Shown one piece after another: positions 46,001 to 58,826 of a stretch of DNA of 64,000 bases (position 1 is the first letter of the stretch; each line of letters begins with the position of its first letter). Both the position numbers and the translations under genes were made by a program. The notes under the pieces were generated by a model, which did no database searches, was not told the origin of the DNA, and worked only from the letters and a program-made list of their open reading frames with translations. Source of the DNA: Aphelocoma coerulescens (taxonomy: Eukaryota; Chordata; Aves; Passeriformes; Corvidae); assembly GCF_041296385.1 (NCBI RefSeq), contig NW_027184064.1, positions 1,612,001-1,676,000 on the forward strand. Direction: 5' to 3'.

Positions 46001-49000
46001 TGTAATATACCTATATTTATAAGACTTTGATATGGGAAAATAGAACAATTTATTGAATAATTTTTGTTTCAAGAAACCAGACCAAATTAATAGGAAAAAA
46101 GAAGTAAGAATCAAGGCTATCTGTATGTAGGAGAAGCTGCCTGATGAATGAATATGTTTGCTAAAGCAAAACGTGTAATTAAAATATACATTAAGATTGA
46201 AAGCTTCTGGAGAAGCATCCTAAACATTAAAAGAAAAAGGAGGAGGAAGGAAAACAACTCCACAAAACCAAAAGAAAATGGGGAATTTCAAGAGAGAAGT
46301 ATAAAAAGCAAAATGTTCCATTACTGCTATTAACTTTTTTTCTCTTGAAGTGCTTCAGCTTAATCTTTTTCCTCAGTGTAAATGGTGCAACAATAGAGTG
46401 ATTTTTAGGTGTATCCAATGAAACCTCTCTGATCCATTGACATCATAATCTGCGCACAATGATGGCTGTTTCTTCTAACATCTCAGCAAACTTTTAATGG
46501 AAAAGATCTATAATGAAGTTTTATATTTCTAGGCTTCATTACTTTTTATGAAGCAAAGCAAAGTACACTTCCTGAAGTAGAAAGATAAAAAAGTCTTAAA
46601 ATGGTTACAACTAAGTAATAACTGGAAATAAACCAACATTTTTAGTATGTACAATAGCTTCTTTTTGACTTCAATTTTAACTTACATGCTAGTTCAAAAC
46701 GTACATTTCCTCGTATATGTACTCCTACCTTTTATAGTGTTCTCAAAGTAAGTTTTCACTGTTTTGAAACCTACAAATTATCTGGTATTTCTTGTGCAAT
46801 CAGTATTAATTCTCAGGAGAAACATCATGCAGCAAATTCTGACCAGAACTTTCAGTTTTCTAGATCAGCTGATAAAATCTTCAAATTCCAGAGAGACTTC
46901 AAACTCAGGGGTCTTCCAGAACTACCAGTGCTCAACAGCCTATGACAGAGCATTCTTGGCAAGGTAGGTGATAAAAAGGATGCCTGCATTCTAGCAAAAG
47001 TACTTACAGGAATATGTAAAGGTAAGATTTTAACAAAAATAAGGTTTTATTTGAAAGTAGTTTACCTGTTTAAGTATTTCATAAGTGGATCAATGAACTT
47101 AGTGGAACAACTCAGGTCCATATTTGTAGCACTGAGATAAGTTATAATTATTTTCAATATAATTTTGAATATTATCCTCCGATTGCATACTGAATAGTGT
47201 TCAGTAAAGCATAATTTTGACTTTATATCAACACAAGTCAGTAGTGTAAGAAAGAAACCAAACAAAACCAACAAAAACCCACAAAGTAGTTATGGCAAGA
47301 AAACAAGTTAGTATCTTTCTTAAGAGCTCAAAGATTAAACAAATCCAAAGAGATGAAAGATGTATGTGAGAGTGGTGTGGGAGCTTGCAATGAACAAGAA
47401 GGAACAGTTTAACAATGGACCAAACTAATTTGAAGTAACTTCATACAATTTTCTTTATGAGAAGCAAACTTTCTATCAGGAAAAATAAGTTTTCTGTTTG
47501 CAGAAAAACAGTCTTAGAGAGATTGGGTGTTTCACCAAAAACGTGAACATAATTTTGATTTGGTTAAAAGCCTGTCTCTTTATCTGCTCTGCAGTTGTTC
47601 TCCAGTTTTCAACTGCACCTCCAATTTTTACAAGCCAAGAGGATTTTCCAGATCTTTGCAGTCCAGCTTTTAACAGCCTCCATAGTTGTAAAATTGAAGG
47701 GCTGATAATAAGCAAAATATTCCTTTGCATTAAGTTACTTCTTTATATAATAGAGAATCCTTCTTACTGCATTGTTACTTACACATGATGGAATTATACT
47801 TTTTTTTTTTTTTAATTTCTTTTGTTTTCGAAGAGGAAACCTCTTGTATGGGATTAATTTTTAAAAGTGCTATCAATTCTGATGGAAATTTGCTTTGGTC
47901 TTCCACTGCTTAAAAGAGTAGAATTATAGTTCAATATCTTCATTCCTTTTGTGTTACTGCAGAGCCTGTCAACAAGGGTACTAGTGAGCCTCACTCCCTT
48001 TGGTTTATTATATGCTTCTGATCCTTCTGGCAGATGGCAAGATACGATATGAATAACAAATAATGACAGATTAAGATAAAAATGACATTCTTTAAAAGCT
48101 ATTTAAGCCTCTCTAAGGATATTCACCTTGTAAATGAGAAACTTTTAATTCATGAAGCCTATAAATCTTGACAATATCAAAACTAATCCCTGTGCTGAAA
48201 TACTGGCATCAAAATGACAATGTTTATTGAGGTCATACACTACGTTGTGTTTGAATATTTTTCAGTAGCTGGAATTTTTTCCCAGGTAATTTTTGCTCTA
48301 GCTGGAATAATTATTTGGGGATTTTTTGCTGTTGTTGTGTTTCTTTTTTCCTGGAGGTCCAATATATTTTATTAGATTTTCAGTTTTGTCCAAAATCAAT
48401 TGTCAAAGGAAAAATGACTTGAGAATAGAAGCATGTCAGCTGCAGTATGTACAGCCTGCAGCATCCCCAAACCCATCTGTCCCATGCCCTGTGGCACATC
48501 CTACAGTTTATGTCTGCAGGAACTTCAAACAGGCAGCAGTGTAGTTTCCTGGCTGATGATCATAGGTTGAATTGTGCTCCTGCTAGAGCTGACACTGGTG
48601 AACCTGTCAAAGACAACATCAGTTTCTATCACTGTCTCATGAGCAATGAGTTATTGCTTTGATTGTTCTGTAGAGTTGCCAACTACATGATGTTATGCAG
48701 AGTTGGGGGGGTTTTCTTTGGTTGGTTGGTTTTTTTCCTCTTTCATTCTTTCTTGCCCTCTGAGCCTGGAAAGCTCAACATATCAATCAGCATATACATG
48801 ACAAGCTCTTCACCTGGAAAGTTTAGTAGTATTAATTTTGTGGGGTTTCTTGTTGTCTGAGCCAACTTTGATGTGGTTTTATCCAGTTTATTTCCCATTC
48901 AGTTTAAGTGAGAAATGTTTATTTGGAAATCTTATGTTCCACAATTCATATCCATCACAAAAAGAGTCAACTGCCAAAATTTTATGAAATGATAAGGAGC

Positions 49001-49589
49001 CTCCTAAGAACACTCTTACATTTTAAATTTAGTTCTTGCTGGGGCTTTTTTTCTCCTTAAATGTGTGATTTTCCAGGATAAATAAGAAACATAAATTATA
49101 CATGTTTAAAGCTGTTTTCTGTTTAATCTCTCTAGGAAACTTTGAAATGTTTTGCAGTGAATTAATTGTCTAGGTCTTCTGCTAGTTTACCCTACTTTTA
49201 AATTTTCTGTTAACTCCAAAAGGTCCTGTGTCAAACCATTAAGTCTTTTGGTACTTTTGTGGTAGAGATTGGTGTTTTGAAAAGACATGAGTTTGCCCAG
49301 ATGATGTATTTAAATTTATTTGAATTCTATTCATGTAAAAATTCATGTTAGAGACCTGCCAACCACAGCAGTTGCAGTTCTCAGTGTGCCACTTTTAGTG
49401 CTATGAAAAAAGTTAACCTTAGTTATTTTTCAGTCTTTGGCTTTTATGTTGTTTTTGGGTTCTGCTTAATAGAAAGGTTTAGTCTACTCCAATAGAAAAC
49501 CGAATTTCTGTTGAAGGCATTTTGTACAGAAATGCCCTGTTTCGTAGGCTTTACAAGAAAGGGAATCTATGTTTGTTGAATTTCTGTCT
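43016..49589. other. long AT-rich stretch without recognisable genes
   Basis: About 6.5 kb with no transposon or gene that I recognise. All open frames are under 100 codons. A splice-donor-like AAG/GTAGGT stands at the end of a short frame near 46963, but there is nothing else to support an exon. A T-run lies at 47801-47813. Confidence 0.5.
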
Positions 49590-49670
49590 GGATATTGACT
49601 GGGATAGAGTTAATTTTTTCTTAGTAGATGTTACAGTGCTCTGCTTTGGCTTCAGTATGTGAATAAAATG
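49590..49670 (+). mobile_element. short ERVL-like LTR scrap
   Basis: GATATTGACTGGGATAGAGT, then TTAATTTTTTCTTAGTAG and CAGTGCTCTGCTTTGGCTTC, resemble the 5' part of the same LTR family as 32207-32262. Only about 80 bp is recognisable. Confidence 0.55.
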
Positions 49671-52600
49671 GATGAAATGTAACAATACCTTGAAAATTTT
49701 CTCAATCAAATTGCCTTTATTAATCATCTGTATTTTGGCTTCTGTTAGTCTTCCTTTTCACATATAACAAAATTACCATGGTTCAATATTTTTTAACACG
49801 AAGGAGAAATTTTTTATAAAAGCAGTTTAGGATGTGATGTATAGACCATTTGTTTTGTCCTCGCGTATGCTTTAAGGCACCTCTCTGTTGCAGTCTGACT
49901 GCAACTAGTTTCAACACTCCTTGGAAAAGATATGGAGATTGTCTCTACCAGCAAAAGGAGATCACTTTGGGTTCTGATCCATCTTTGCTGTTTCTTTTTG
50001 TTTTGCAGGAAGTAGGGAGGTTTTCTGGCGGAATGTATGTGTGTTTTCTAGAACTGCACCTGAATGTATATATACCACCCCTTCAGAGATGACAAAGGAA
50101 GTAATTTTGGCAATGTTCTCTCTGTGTAGAGCTTATTCCTTCACATATATTACTTCCTTGAATAAAACCAGGCTGTAAAGCACAATTGATGCTGAAGGTA
50201 CTAGTGCAGTTCTGCCTCAGGCAGTCATCATCCTGGTCATCGCACATCTCTGTGAAACTAGTTGAGGTGGATAACATATCCAGAAAAGTGGAGCAGTCAG
50301 GGTATTCCTTCCTGGGTTTTGTATTTATTGCATGAAAAAAAAGGAGAAAGGTGCTGTTCAGCTGTAAAACTGCTTTCAGATCCACAGAAACTTCATCTAT
50401 CTTCAGAACTCTGGAGGTTGATGTTGCAGTTATCTCAACTGGAGGGTTTGAACCCAAAGCATGCGGCAAAAAACACAGAACAGCCACAAAGTTGTGACAT
50501 GATCTCTGACATATTGCATTGGGTAGTGCAGGGACAGAATAATGACAAACTCACTGTGGCCCACAGTAAATTTGCAGCAGTTTTGAGGCTAATATAGATT
50601 CCACAGATATTTAAACTCTAAATATCTGGAGGCAGAGTTTATCTTGCTTTTCTACTTTTTAAATATTTACCACAATGATGGGCTGGCAACTGCTCTTAAG
50701 CACCTTTGTGTTTAGATCATATTAGTGTACGACAACAGAATTTCACTACCCAATAGTAACTTATTTCAGTGCATATAAAAAAATCCAAACAAACAAGCAT
50801 TAATTTTTTTCTAAGACTATAATTATTTTATTTTAATGGGTGTTTTACATGCTTAGTAAATATAACTTCTGCTTTATTTTATTTTTCTCTTCAAACTTGC
50901 TAGAAAAAAAGGAAAAGGGCAAGAGCATGACAAAGAGGAAAAGTCAAGGGAAAACCTGAAATGGATATGTTTCTTTGGACCAGATGCTGTGAGGTGCTCC
51001 TGGCCTGTCCATTTTACACTGACTGCAAAATGTGAAGTAGGTTTTTTGGATGAAATTTAAGAGAGAAACTGAAAAAACAAAGGTTGTGCTGGTAAGATGC
51101 CAAAATACAATTGTAAATCTTGTAGACCCTGATTTTGCCGCCTGATAGTTAACTCCTAGGAAACAGGAATTGCATTCTTGCCTTCTCCTAGCTTCTTTAG
51201 ATTTTAATTATTTTTCCTAGTATGGTTGTTTAAAAGCTTTTTTTTTTTTTGAGGATTAGGCGGTAGGAGTAGTTTTTTGGAAAGAAGACTATCTTCCACA
51301 TAAGTTTCTGTTGGGTGCTCAAGAAAACGTCTGTTCATTTCTTAGCCTTGAGGTTTCCTGTGTCACCTTGGACAAATCATGTATGTGAGTGGGTGGTGTA
51401 ATGTCTTCTGAAATATGTCTAGTACCAATTTGTCTTGCCAGAAAAATTTAACGTTAGATCTCTGAGTGCTGTGGGACTTGCAGAATAGGTTGAGAAGGGT
51501 GAGAAAGAGCAAGATGAGCAGTGGGTAGAGAAGAGCTGGAAATAATGCTTCCAACATGAAAGAATGACTCAAGGCTTGATTTGAACACCACTGTAACTTT
51601 AGAGATGAACAAAGAGCTTTGCTGGGTGCTAAGCACACAAAATTTAGTCCTTGCAGATAATCTTTTCAATATAAACTCCTGTTCCAGTCAGTTCAGAGGT
51701 TTAGTTATTGCAGTATGTGCAGTGCAATACTGCATTGCTCTTCATATAAGAGTTCTGCTTTCTCTCCAAGTACTGTAAGACAGGAAGAGTCATGTGAGGG
51801 GCTTAGAAAACTTGAGCTGTCTCAAGGTTTTTGCTAGTCTGCCTTTATATCTCTGAACAATTTAAATAACCCTCTTGTGATTTGCTTTTCCCTGTAGGGA
51901 CAATGGTGATTAATTATGGGAATCAGGCTCCAGATTCTTCTGTCTTTAGACAAACCTTGTGATCCTAGACAGATAACATGCTGCTGATTTATTTTAATGA
52001 CGATACTTTTTCACTATTGGTCTTTATAAGCTCTTCCAAATACATGGCAGAGTTTTGGATCTTTCTATATGTTTTGTTGTTTCAGAGCTCTTCTCATTAT
52101 GCCTCAATATGGATATTTCCATGTGCACTGTATTGCCAGGGTTGTCAGTCAAAAGAAATAGACTAAACACAAAAAGAAGGCAGGTTTAATACAGAAGAAA
52201 AGAAGTTCCAGAACAATGGAATCTTGGGATATAATGTGAAAAAAGGTTGGGACACTAAACCCCTTGATATTTCAAAAGAATGCTTGAGGCAAAAACATAA
52301 CATGGAATTTACCAACAATACTTAGAGAACAAACATCTTCAAAGTACATGACAAGTGTACTTTCTAAAAGTAAGTAACATATCTATATATTGTCATAACA
52401 TATCTAAAATCTTTGTTCTTAGTAAAGCTATAAGTATTCAATATTTTTTAAAGTAAATTTTCCTGAAATTCTCTTTAAACCTTAAGATATAATCTTTATT
52501 TTGTCATTTATAGTACTTTGGGCTACAGAGTTATTCTGAGTTTCTAGAAGAAAAGTGATATATGTTTGGAATATAAATATTAAGCATTCATTATGATGAA

Positions 52601-53182
52601 AATTTCATAAAAACAATATCTAGGATTTATCAGAAAATACATTTTTGAAAGCTCTCAGTGTACTTCCATAGAAAATACTAGAAAAGCAAGTGATCATTAA
52701 ATCTAGTAAAAGGAAACTTTAAAATCATGACATTTGATTGTTGATTTAGTTACATAAATACCAATGGAGGCTACTATGGGGTTTGTCTAGTAAAAGGGAA
52801 AATATTTGATTCTTAAAAACTGTTCTCAGGTGCCTTTTTTTCTTTAACATGGAAGCAATCAAGAACATTATATCATATATTTAGAAGAGTATTTTACCAT
52901 CTTTGTAAGAAGGCAAAAATCATCCCAGGAATTCTGAAAAATTTCACTCTCCCCCTTGAAACTGTTTGCTGTTAATCTGAAAAATATTTTGTAATAGCTC
53001 AGAAATATTCTATTCAAGTCTGCGAATTGGTCTACTTGTGGCTTTTTTATTTTAAACCTAACTTTTAAATTAAAAAACCTATAAATATCCTGGCAAATTT
53101 TTCTCCGAACATCCTAGCATTTTCAAAGCCCTGAAATTATATCTATATGAAAAGATTAGGAAAAGAGAGACATTCTTCTTGA
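49671..53182. other. AT-rich non-coding DNA with one unassigned ORF
   Basis: No transposon recognised. It includes a cysteine-rich minus-strand reading frame at 50083-50487, listed separately, and a T-run at 51239-51250. Confidence 0.45.
50083..50487 (-). other. unassigned cysteine-rich open reading frame
   Basis: A 134-codon frame on the minus strand. It starts MAVLCFLPHALGS, which is weakly signal-peptide-like. Its second half has regularly spaced cysteines (PDC, EMC, DDC, QNC, INC, NIC, EHC, FLC) and possible N-glycosylation sites at NST and NCT. The region is richer in G and C than its flanks and uses codons that look more coding-like than the neighbours. I do not recognise a protein family. 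Frames of this length are expected a few times by chance in 64 kb of AT-rich DNA, and no clear splice acceptor and donor pair frames it. It could be a chance frame, a lone exon or a retrocopy remnant. Confidence 0.2.
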
Positions 53183-53322
53183 AGTCAAGGTCAAGGCTGG
53201 ATTGAGCTCTGAGAAACTTAGTCTACTGGAAGGTGTTCTTATCCATGGCAGCGGGTTGGAATGAGATTATCTTTAAGGTCCCTTCCACTCCAAACCTTTC
53301 TGTGATTCTACAATTCTATGAA
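53183..53322 (+). mobile_element. CR1 LINE, short 3' tail
   Basis: GTCAAGGTCAAGGCTGGATT, then GTCTACTGGAAGGTGTTCTT, CATGGCAGCGGGTTGGAATG, AAGGTCCCTTCCACTCCAAA and the double tail TGTGATTCTACAATTCTATG. About 140 bp, non-coding 3' region only. Confidence 0.92.
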
Positions 53323-54384
53323 GTGACAGATTTGTAAAACCTCCTTTTTAGTTTAATTTAGAGAAGGCACCATATTTGTTTTAAAATAAATCAGTGTCAG
53401 TTAACTACTTTAAACTTGCCTTCTTAATTAGACATACATAGTCCTAAGGAAATATTATTTTAACTGCAACATTGATGTGTTGAGATTACAAATTCCAGCT
53501 ATTCTAGTGCAGTATCTTATGGAAGACCCCATTATTAACTGTGGCTTTATTTGATTGCATAATGAAAAAAAAAATCTAAAATATAAGTAATTGTGAAACA
53601 ACATCTTCACAAAAGTAAAATAAAAAAAAACAAGGGGGAAGACAAGATCTCATGACTCATTAATAATAAAAAATTAAATTCATTAATATACAACTGACTT
53701 GACACATTTCCATACCTAACTGAAGTTTATGATACTTGTCTCTTGACATATTTTCATCTCTGTGCATTTTACTTTGAATGAGAGATACATTAAATGTCTT
53801 GTTTTCCAGTCTGATATCACAGATACACAAGCATGCCCAGCTACTCCCCTGGCTGTCACATATGTTCAACAAAGTTTTCATTTCGTATCTGAAGCCCTAC
53901 AGTTGTGATTTTAATGAATGTTTGAAATGACAGATTTAATCAATGGCTAGTCTCCCCAAATTTGTGTATTTCTACACATTAATGATACTCTTCTTTGAAA
54001 TTATGAGCATGGAAAAAATGTCCCAGAAAAATGTGACATAGTCTTTGCATCACAAAGCTGAAATTGTTTTGGCAAGTGCTGCTAGGACATACTGTTGACC
54101 ATGGCAATGATTATGACCCTCCTAAGCCTAATTCTTCTACAGGACACAGTCAGGAAGTGAGGGCTGGGCAATTAAGAGTCAGAAGATTTTTCAGGCTGAT
54201 CCCCACTTTATACAGCATCAAAAAAGTAGACACATATCTACACTCTGAATTGATGAGAATAAATGTTTATCCTGTGACATGGAGTTAGAGTGAACAACAG
54301 TAATCAAAATCTCAATGTGTATTTTAAAATCTCAGGAATGTTCAAAGTGAATTTTCACTCACAGGATAATTATTGTCTTGATTC
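53323..54384. other. AT-rich non-coding DNA
   Basis: No recognisable gene or repeat apart from two A-runs (about 53563-53573 and 53622-53630). Confidence 0.5.
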
Positions 54385-54527
54385 TGGTGGAACAAGGTTA
54401 GGTTGGATGTGCCTCTGAGAAACATGGTCTAATGGAAGGTGTCCCTGCCCATGGCAGGAGATTTGGATTGAGATGATCTTTAAGGTCCCTGCTAACCCAA
54501 ATCAGTCTGTGATTGTATGATTCTAGT
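54385..54527 (+). mobile_element. CR1 LINE, short 3' tail
   Basis: AAGGTTAGGTTGGATGTGCC, then CATGGTCTAATGGAAGGTGT, TGCCCATGGCAGGAGATTTG, GATCTTTAAGGTCCCTGC and the tail TCTGTGATTGTATGATTCTA. It belongs to the same subfamily type as 53183-53322. Confidence 0.9.
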
Positions 54528-54909
54528 TGGATTTCATACATGTTTCATCAGACATTACCCTATTCTGTAAATTAATGCCCTATTCTGGACCTACTTTTTT
54601 CTATTTTAATATAGTTTATCAACTTCATTCTTTTAATATACAAATTTCTTTTAAAAGTGGATAGATGGGAATAGATAGTAAAAAACACTCTGAGAAGGTT
54701 TCACTGTTTGAACTGTCACTTTGATGGTTTAAATTTTCAGCTGTTGTAAAAGACAGCAAAACAATCTGTATTTTAAGATCCCAGTATTGGAACAGTAGTG
54801 AAAATTGCTTAAGCTATTAGTATAAGCTGATACTTCTCTTTTTGGGATATTTTAGAAAAAACACCACTTGAGCCAGTTGGCAGTACCAGGGCTGGATAGA
54901 GATTTGTAT
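54528..54909. other. AT-rich non-coding DNA
   Basis: Nothing recognisable between two CR1 tails. Confidence 0.5.
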
Positions 54910-55182
54910 CAGTAATGTTCAAGGGAACTTTGACAACATTTGAAACTTAATGGTGTTTGAGTTGGATATTAGGAAAAGCTGCTTCATGCAGATGGTTGGG
55001 CACTGGAAAGGTCTCCCCAGGGAAGTGATCAAAGCACCAAGGCTGACAGAGTTCAAGAAATGTTTGGACAATCCTGGCACATGGTGGGATTATTGGGTCT
55101 GTTTTGTGCAGGACCAGGAGCTGGACTGGAGGATCCCTGTGGGTCCTGTTCCACTCAGGATATTTTATAATTCTAGGATTCA
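54910..55182 (+). mobile_element. CR1 LINE 3' end fragment
   Basis: The frame reads ELDIRKSCFMQMVGHWKGLP, a worn form of the CR1 ORF2 C-terminus, followed by CAAGAAATGTTTGGACAATC, GGACCAGGAGCTGGACTGG and GATCCCTGTGGGTCC. It ends in ATAATTCTAGGATTC. The 'GGACAATCCTGGCACATGG' wording links it to the copy at 5085-5325. Confidence 0.87.
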
Positions 55183-57854
55183 GTATTTTTTCCTTGAGGG
55201 GTAGTTTTGAAAGCCACAGAACAACAAGGCAAAAATTATTCTTTCACACTGCCATCTGAAGGGTGTTTTTCGTACCTCGTGTATGTGTACCTGGTGTTTC
55301 ATACCTGTGTGTGAGTAAATTATCACCCACCTTGTTTTCAAAAAGACTCTAAGAGCACCATCATCTTGACATTCCCTTTGGAGAAAATGCTATCAAGGAT
55401 TATAGGGCTGCATTTCTCCATGCAAATTATTTACTTGAGTTTTATTTTGTAATGGTTTAAGACTTTTTCTTTCCTCGGGACTTGACTATAGTTTTTTTTT
55501 TAAAAAAAAGAGATACTGGAAAACAGTGCTATGCCACGCCTCCAACTTCCAAACTTTTGACAAACGCTTAAAACCTTTACAAGATTTTTGAAGAACAAAT
55601 AACTGGGTCAATTTTTTTTTTTGTTCCTGTCTTCCTGAAATTTTGCTCTTTGGACAGCTTCTCTTAGATCATTCCACTGCTTTAAGTATCAGCTGGAGTT
55701 AATTTTTTTCCTTCAGATGTGTCTGTTCTTCTCTTATCTCTTCTCTCTAGACCTCTTTTTGTTGCATCCTAGCATTGTATTTCTTCTCTTTGTCATTGCT
55801 GGAGTTCAGAGGTTTTTGTTCCTTTGCTAACTGTGAACCCCTTTTTTAACTGCCAAGGTCTTTCAGACCTGCATTTCTTTTCCCCTTCTCACATAGGAAC
55901 TTCATGGAAAGAGAGCTGTAGAGGACCTGTAGGGAATCCACTTGTGTTTCTGCCACATGCTTGAATATTTCATTATGGAAGTGAAATTAGAGGTGCTGAA
56001 CTTTCCATGATTCTTTTTTTAAGGATGGATAAATAAATACCCTTAATATTCCTTAATAAAATTAAAAAAAAATGAAAGATTTTGTACCGTTTTTATGAAG
56101 TACTATTAGCAGTTCAATAGTTGATGGTCCATGTAATTGAACATAGGAAAAGGTTTTGTTCCATGCATATAACATACATATTCATTCTTTCTGTTTCTCG
56201 AAAGTAAATGCTTCTTGAATGAATCCCATCTGCATGTGCCTACTATCCCATCAAAATAGACAAGAAATAAATCTCCAATGGAAATGCTGTCAAGATACTG
56301 TAATGGGGGAAATGAAATGCCACGTAGAAAGAGACATTCTGATAGTGTAGATAAAGCATGAACTAGAAGTAGCTGTATTTCAGTAGGCAGTTTAAATCAA
56401 AGGAAGTGTATATTTTTAGCATAATTTCAAATGAACAATGATGCTGATTGTTGACAAACTGCACTACTCTCTGAATTTTAGGATTAAGAAAGACTATTAT
56501 TTTATATTTTCTCTTACTTCTATTTATATTTAAAACAAACTTTATTGGAGGAAATCTCAAGTTAATCTTTAGATTTCTATTTAATTCAAGAGAGCTCCCT
56601 GTAGAATATTCCCTGGAGAAATATCCATATTCCATATAAGTATTTGATGAAGAGAGTGATTAGGCATAGAAGGCATATGCAGCAATAAGGAAAATATGCC
56701 ATTAAAGTTTAAAAAACTCTTTCCCAGATATATCCAGAAATAATATCCTCCTATTCCTTGCAAAGAAAGCCAGGTACTATAACCAGTTCAGACTAACAGA
56801 ATTTATTTTTTAAAATTATTCACTCTATTGGCTGTGGGTGACTGTCTCTTTAATTGATTAAATGGATTGTTTTATGATTCCTAGGAATGTGTGGCCAAAG
56901 CACACTGGTAAGATTTTGCACTTTCCAATCCAAGTTCCTGATCCGCACCTATACAGACATTATTCTAATTTCCTATATGCTGTTTCAGAGGCTGCATATT
57001 CATAAACGTGAACAGAGGAGGAAAAGTTTGCTGAATCAAGACCTGCTCTTAGATAAGAAATTTGCCATACATGTAATTTATATTTGTACCACAAAAATTG
57101 CTATGTAGTTCATTTTACTAAAAACAATAAATCATCAGGTGGCAAATAAAAATCTGGTAAACTGTAGGAATTTTTTTTCCCCAGCAATCTTTTAGAAGTG
57201 GTGGTTTGGATAATTAATAGGGCTTGACATTTTTGTAATGTAAATGTCCCTCAGTATTAGGTTCCATTAAAGGCAGTACTAAATAAATATTCATGGCGGT
57301 GTCTACTCATTGAGATAGGGTCACTTAGACAGAGTGTTCTATTAAAAATACATTTAATTTACTTGTAGTTGTCACCCAGTAGGTGTGAGAATTGATACTG
57401 TGACCAGTAGCCTTTGTCAGGATTCATGGGGAGAGGTTGTGGGAAATCTATTGGTCAAAATGTCAATTAGCTTCCCTAATAGATTATACCTGTGAGTGCT
57501 GCAGCCCTATCGTTAAGTAAACGGATGGTCTATCTCAACAACAGGCAACCTTCATGAATATTTTATTGAATTTTCTAATTGAAGTAAATTACCAAATTAC
57601 AGTGTGCATATAGAGAGATGCACTGGAGGTTCCCAGAAGCAGTCAATGGGATATAATAGTGGATTAAATATAGAAGGATATAACTGTTAATATTCTTAGA
57701 AAAAAAAAAAAAAAAAACAGAAAAAAAAGCAAGCTATTATGAAAACAGATGCTGAGCTGATGATATGCTTCCCATAAGCTGAGACTAAGGATTTGCCTGT
57801 AATGCTGGCTCTGCAACAAGGCAAAGAACTCCAAGCCAATGATAAACAAGCTGA
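55183..57854. other. AT-rich non-coding DNA
   Basis: No gene or transposon recognised. An 18-base A run at 57700-57717, followed by CAG and eight more A, is the only simple repeat of note. Confidence 0.5.
57700..57728. repeat. poly(A) tract
   Basis: Eighteen A, then CAG, then eight A. It could be a decayed retroposon tail, but no retrogene body is visible upstream. Confidence 0.8.
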
Positions 57855-57949
57855 CTCAGTGTTACGGTCCAGTTTTTAAAGTTATTAGAAATGCCGCTGC
57901 CTGAATTGAGGTGTAAACGAGACCATATGCCAAAGTCAATAGTATAGGT

Positions 57950-57955
57950 TTTATT
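57950..57955 (-). promoter_or_regulatory. polyadenylation signal of the 962-bp LTR
   Basis: TTTATT on the plus strand gives AATAAA on the minus strand, about 90 bp from the LTR 3' end. Confidence 0.7.
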
Positions 57956-57968
57956 TGATAGTGAATAT

Positions 57969-57991
57969 GAGAGAGAGAGAGAGAGAGAGAA
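57969..57991. repeat. (GA)n microsatellite inside the LTR
   Basis: A run of about eleven GA units within a longer purine-rich patch that continues to about 58048. It lies inside the LTR, so it came with the insertion or grew there. Confidence 0.85.
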
Positions 57992-58750
57992 GGAAGAGTA
58001 AGAAATAGAAAAGAGGTGGGGGGAGAGAAAAAGAGTGACAGAGAAAGAATAAAGGAAGTGTCACCATTCTGTGGATCCCACCAGCATCCCAATGATCCTC
58101 TCCAGCTGGTCTTCTTGGTGGTGAGGACCCCCCAAAAAGCATAGAATCCAGTGGGTTAAAATATACTCAGGCCAGGTGGGAATACTCTGGTTCCTCCCCC
58201 ACCAGGGGGAGCAGGCAGTTTGACAGAGTCTCTTACAGAAGACTCTGGATCTGTTGCATTACACACAGTCCTGTGGTGCAAGGCCTCAGGAATGAGTCTG
58301 GGGAGCAATTTTAGAGGTCTCTGATGGATTATGACCCTCTCAGCTGCCTTCCGCGTGAATGTCCCGTGGATGTGTCCTGTGGGCTTGGGGCCCACAGCTG
58401 GGCCAGTTTGTTTAAGGGAGGATGGGTGTTCACTACCTCTGACCAGAGGTTAACCCATGCACCCAAAACCTCCTCCTCCTGCCTTGGCTGGCGGGGAACC
58501 TGTGTAAACCTGGCCTGTCTGGGCTGTGGTCCTCCCCACCCCAAACCCAGTCAGGGAAGATTCTCAGTGCAGCTGCTGGGTTTGGCTTTCTAGTGGGTGC
58601 ATTCTTCTCCCTCAGCCTTGTTTGTTTCTCTCTAGACCTGAGATGATTGAAAAATAGAGTTGCCTTTATCTTACCTAGGCAGCTTAACTCATGGGCCAAA
58701 GTTCCAGTCAGGCATCTTCAAGGTGGGGTGGGCTTCTGTGGTTGTAGCTT

Positions 58751-58759
58751 CTTTATACA
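58751..58759 (-). promoter_or_regulatory. TATA box of the 962-bp LTR
   Basis: CTTTATACA on the plus strand reads TGTATAAAG on the minus strand, about 65 bp inside the LTR 5' end. This is closer to the 5' end than a usual U3 promoter, so it may not be the working promoter. Confidence 0.4.
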
Positions 58760-58826
58760 GTTTTTGCTATAACGAGCAAAACTCCTTCATAACAAGGCAT
58801 GAATCATTTCAGTCCGTGACACTCAG

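Larger units (their letters stand above)
57855..58826 (-). mobile_element. 962-bp solo LTR with perfect target duplication
   Basis: An LTR at 57860-58821 flanked by an exact 5-bp direct repeat CTCAG (57855-57859 and 58822-58826). Its ends are inverted: TGTTACGG on the left and CCGTGACA on the right. Orientation is minus: a TATA box (TGTATAAAG) lies at about 58751-58759 and an AATAAA signal at 57950-57955. A GA-rich microsatellite at 57969-57991 sits between AATAAA and the promoter. GC content is well above the flanks, so the boundaries are sharp. No gag, pol or env is present. The perfect target repeat and long matching inverted ends suggest a fairly recent insertion. I cannot name the family. 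Confidence 0.92.

Noticed and set aside
57700..57728. Poly(A) tract as the end of a processed retrogene
   Set aside because: No retrogene body, frame or target duplication could be found upstream on either strand.
58156..58699. Several overlapping GC-rich frames on both strands
   Set aside because: They fall inside the 962-bp solo LTR and have no retroviral or host domain.
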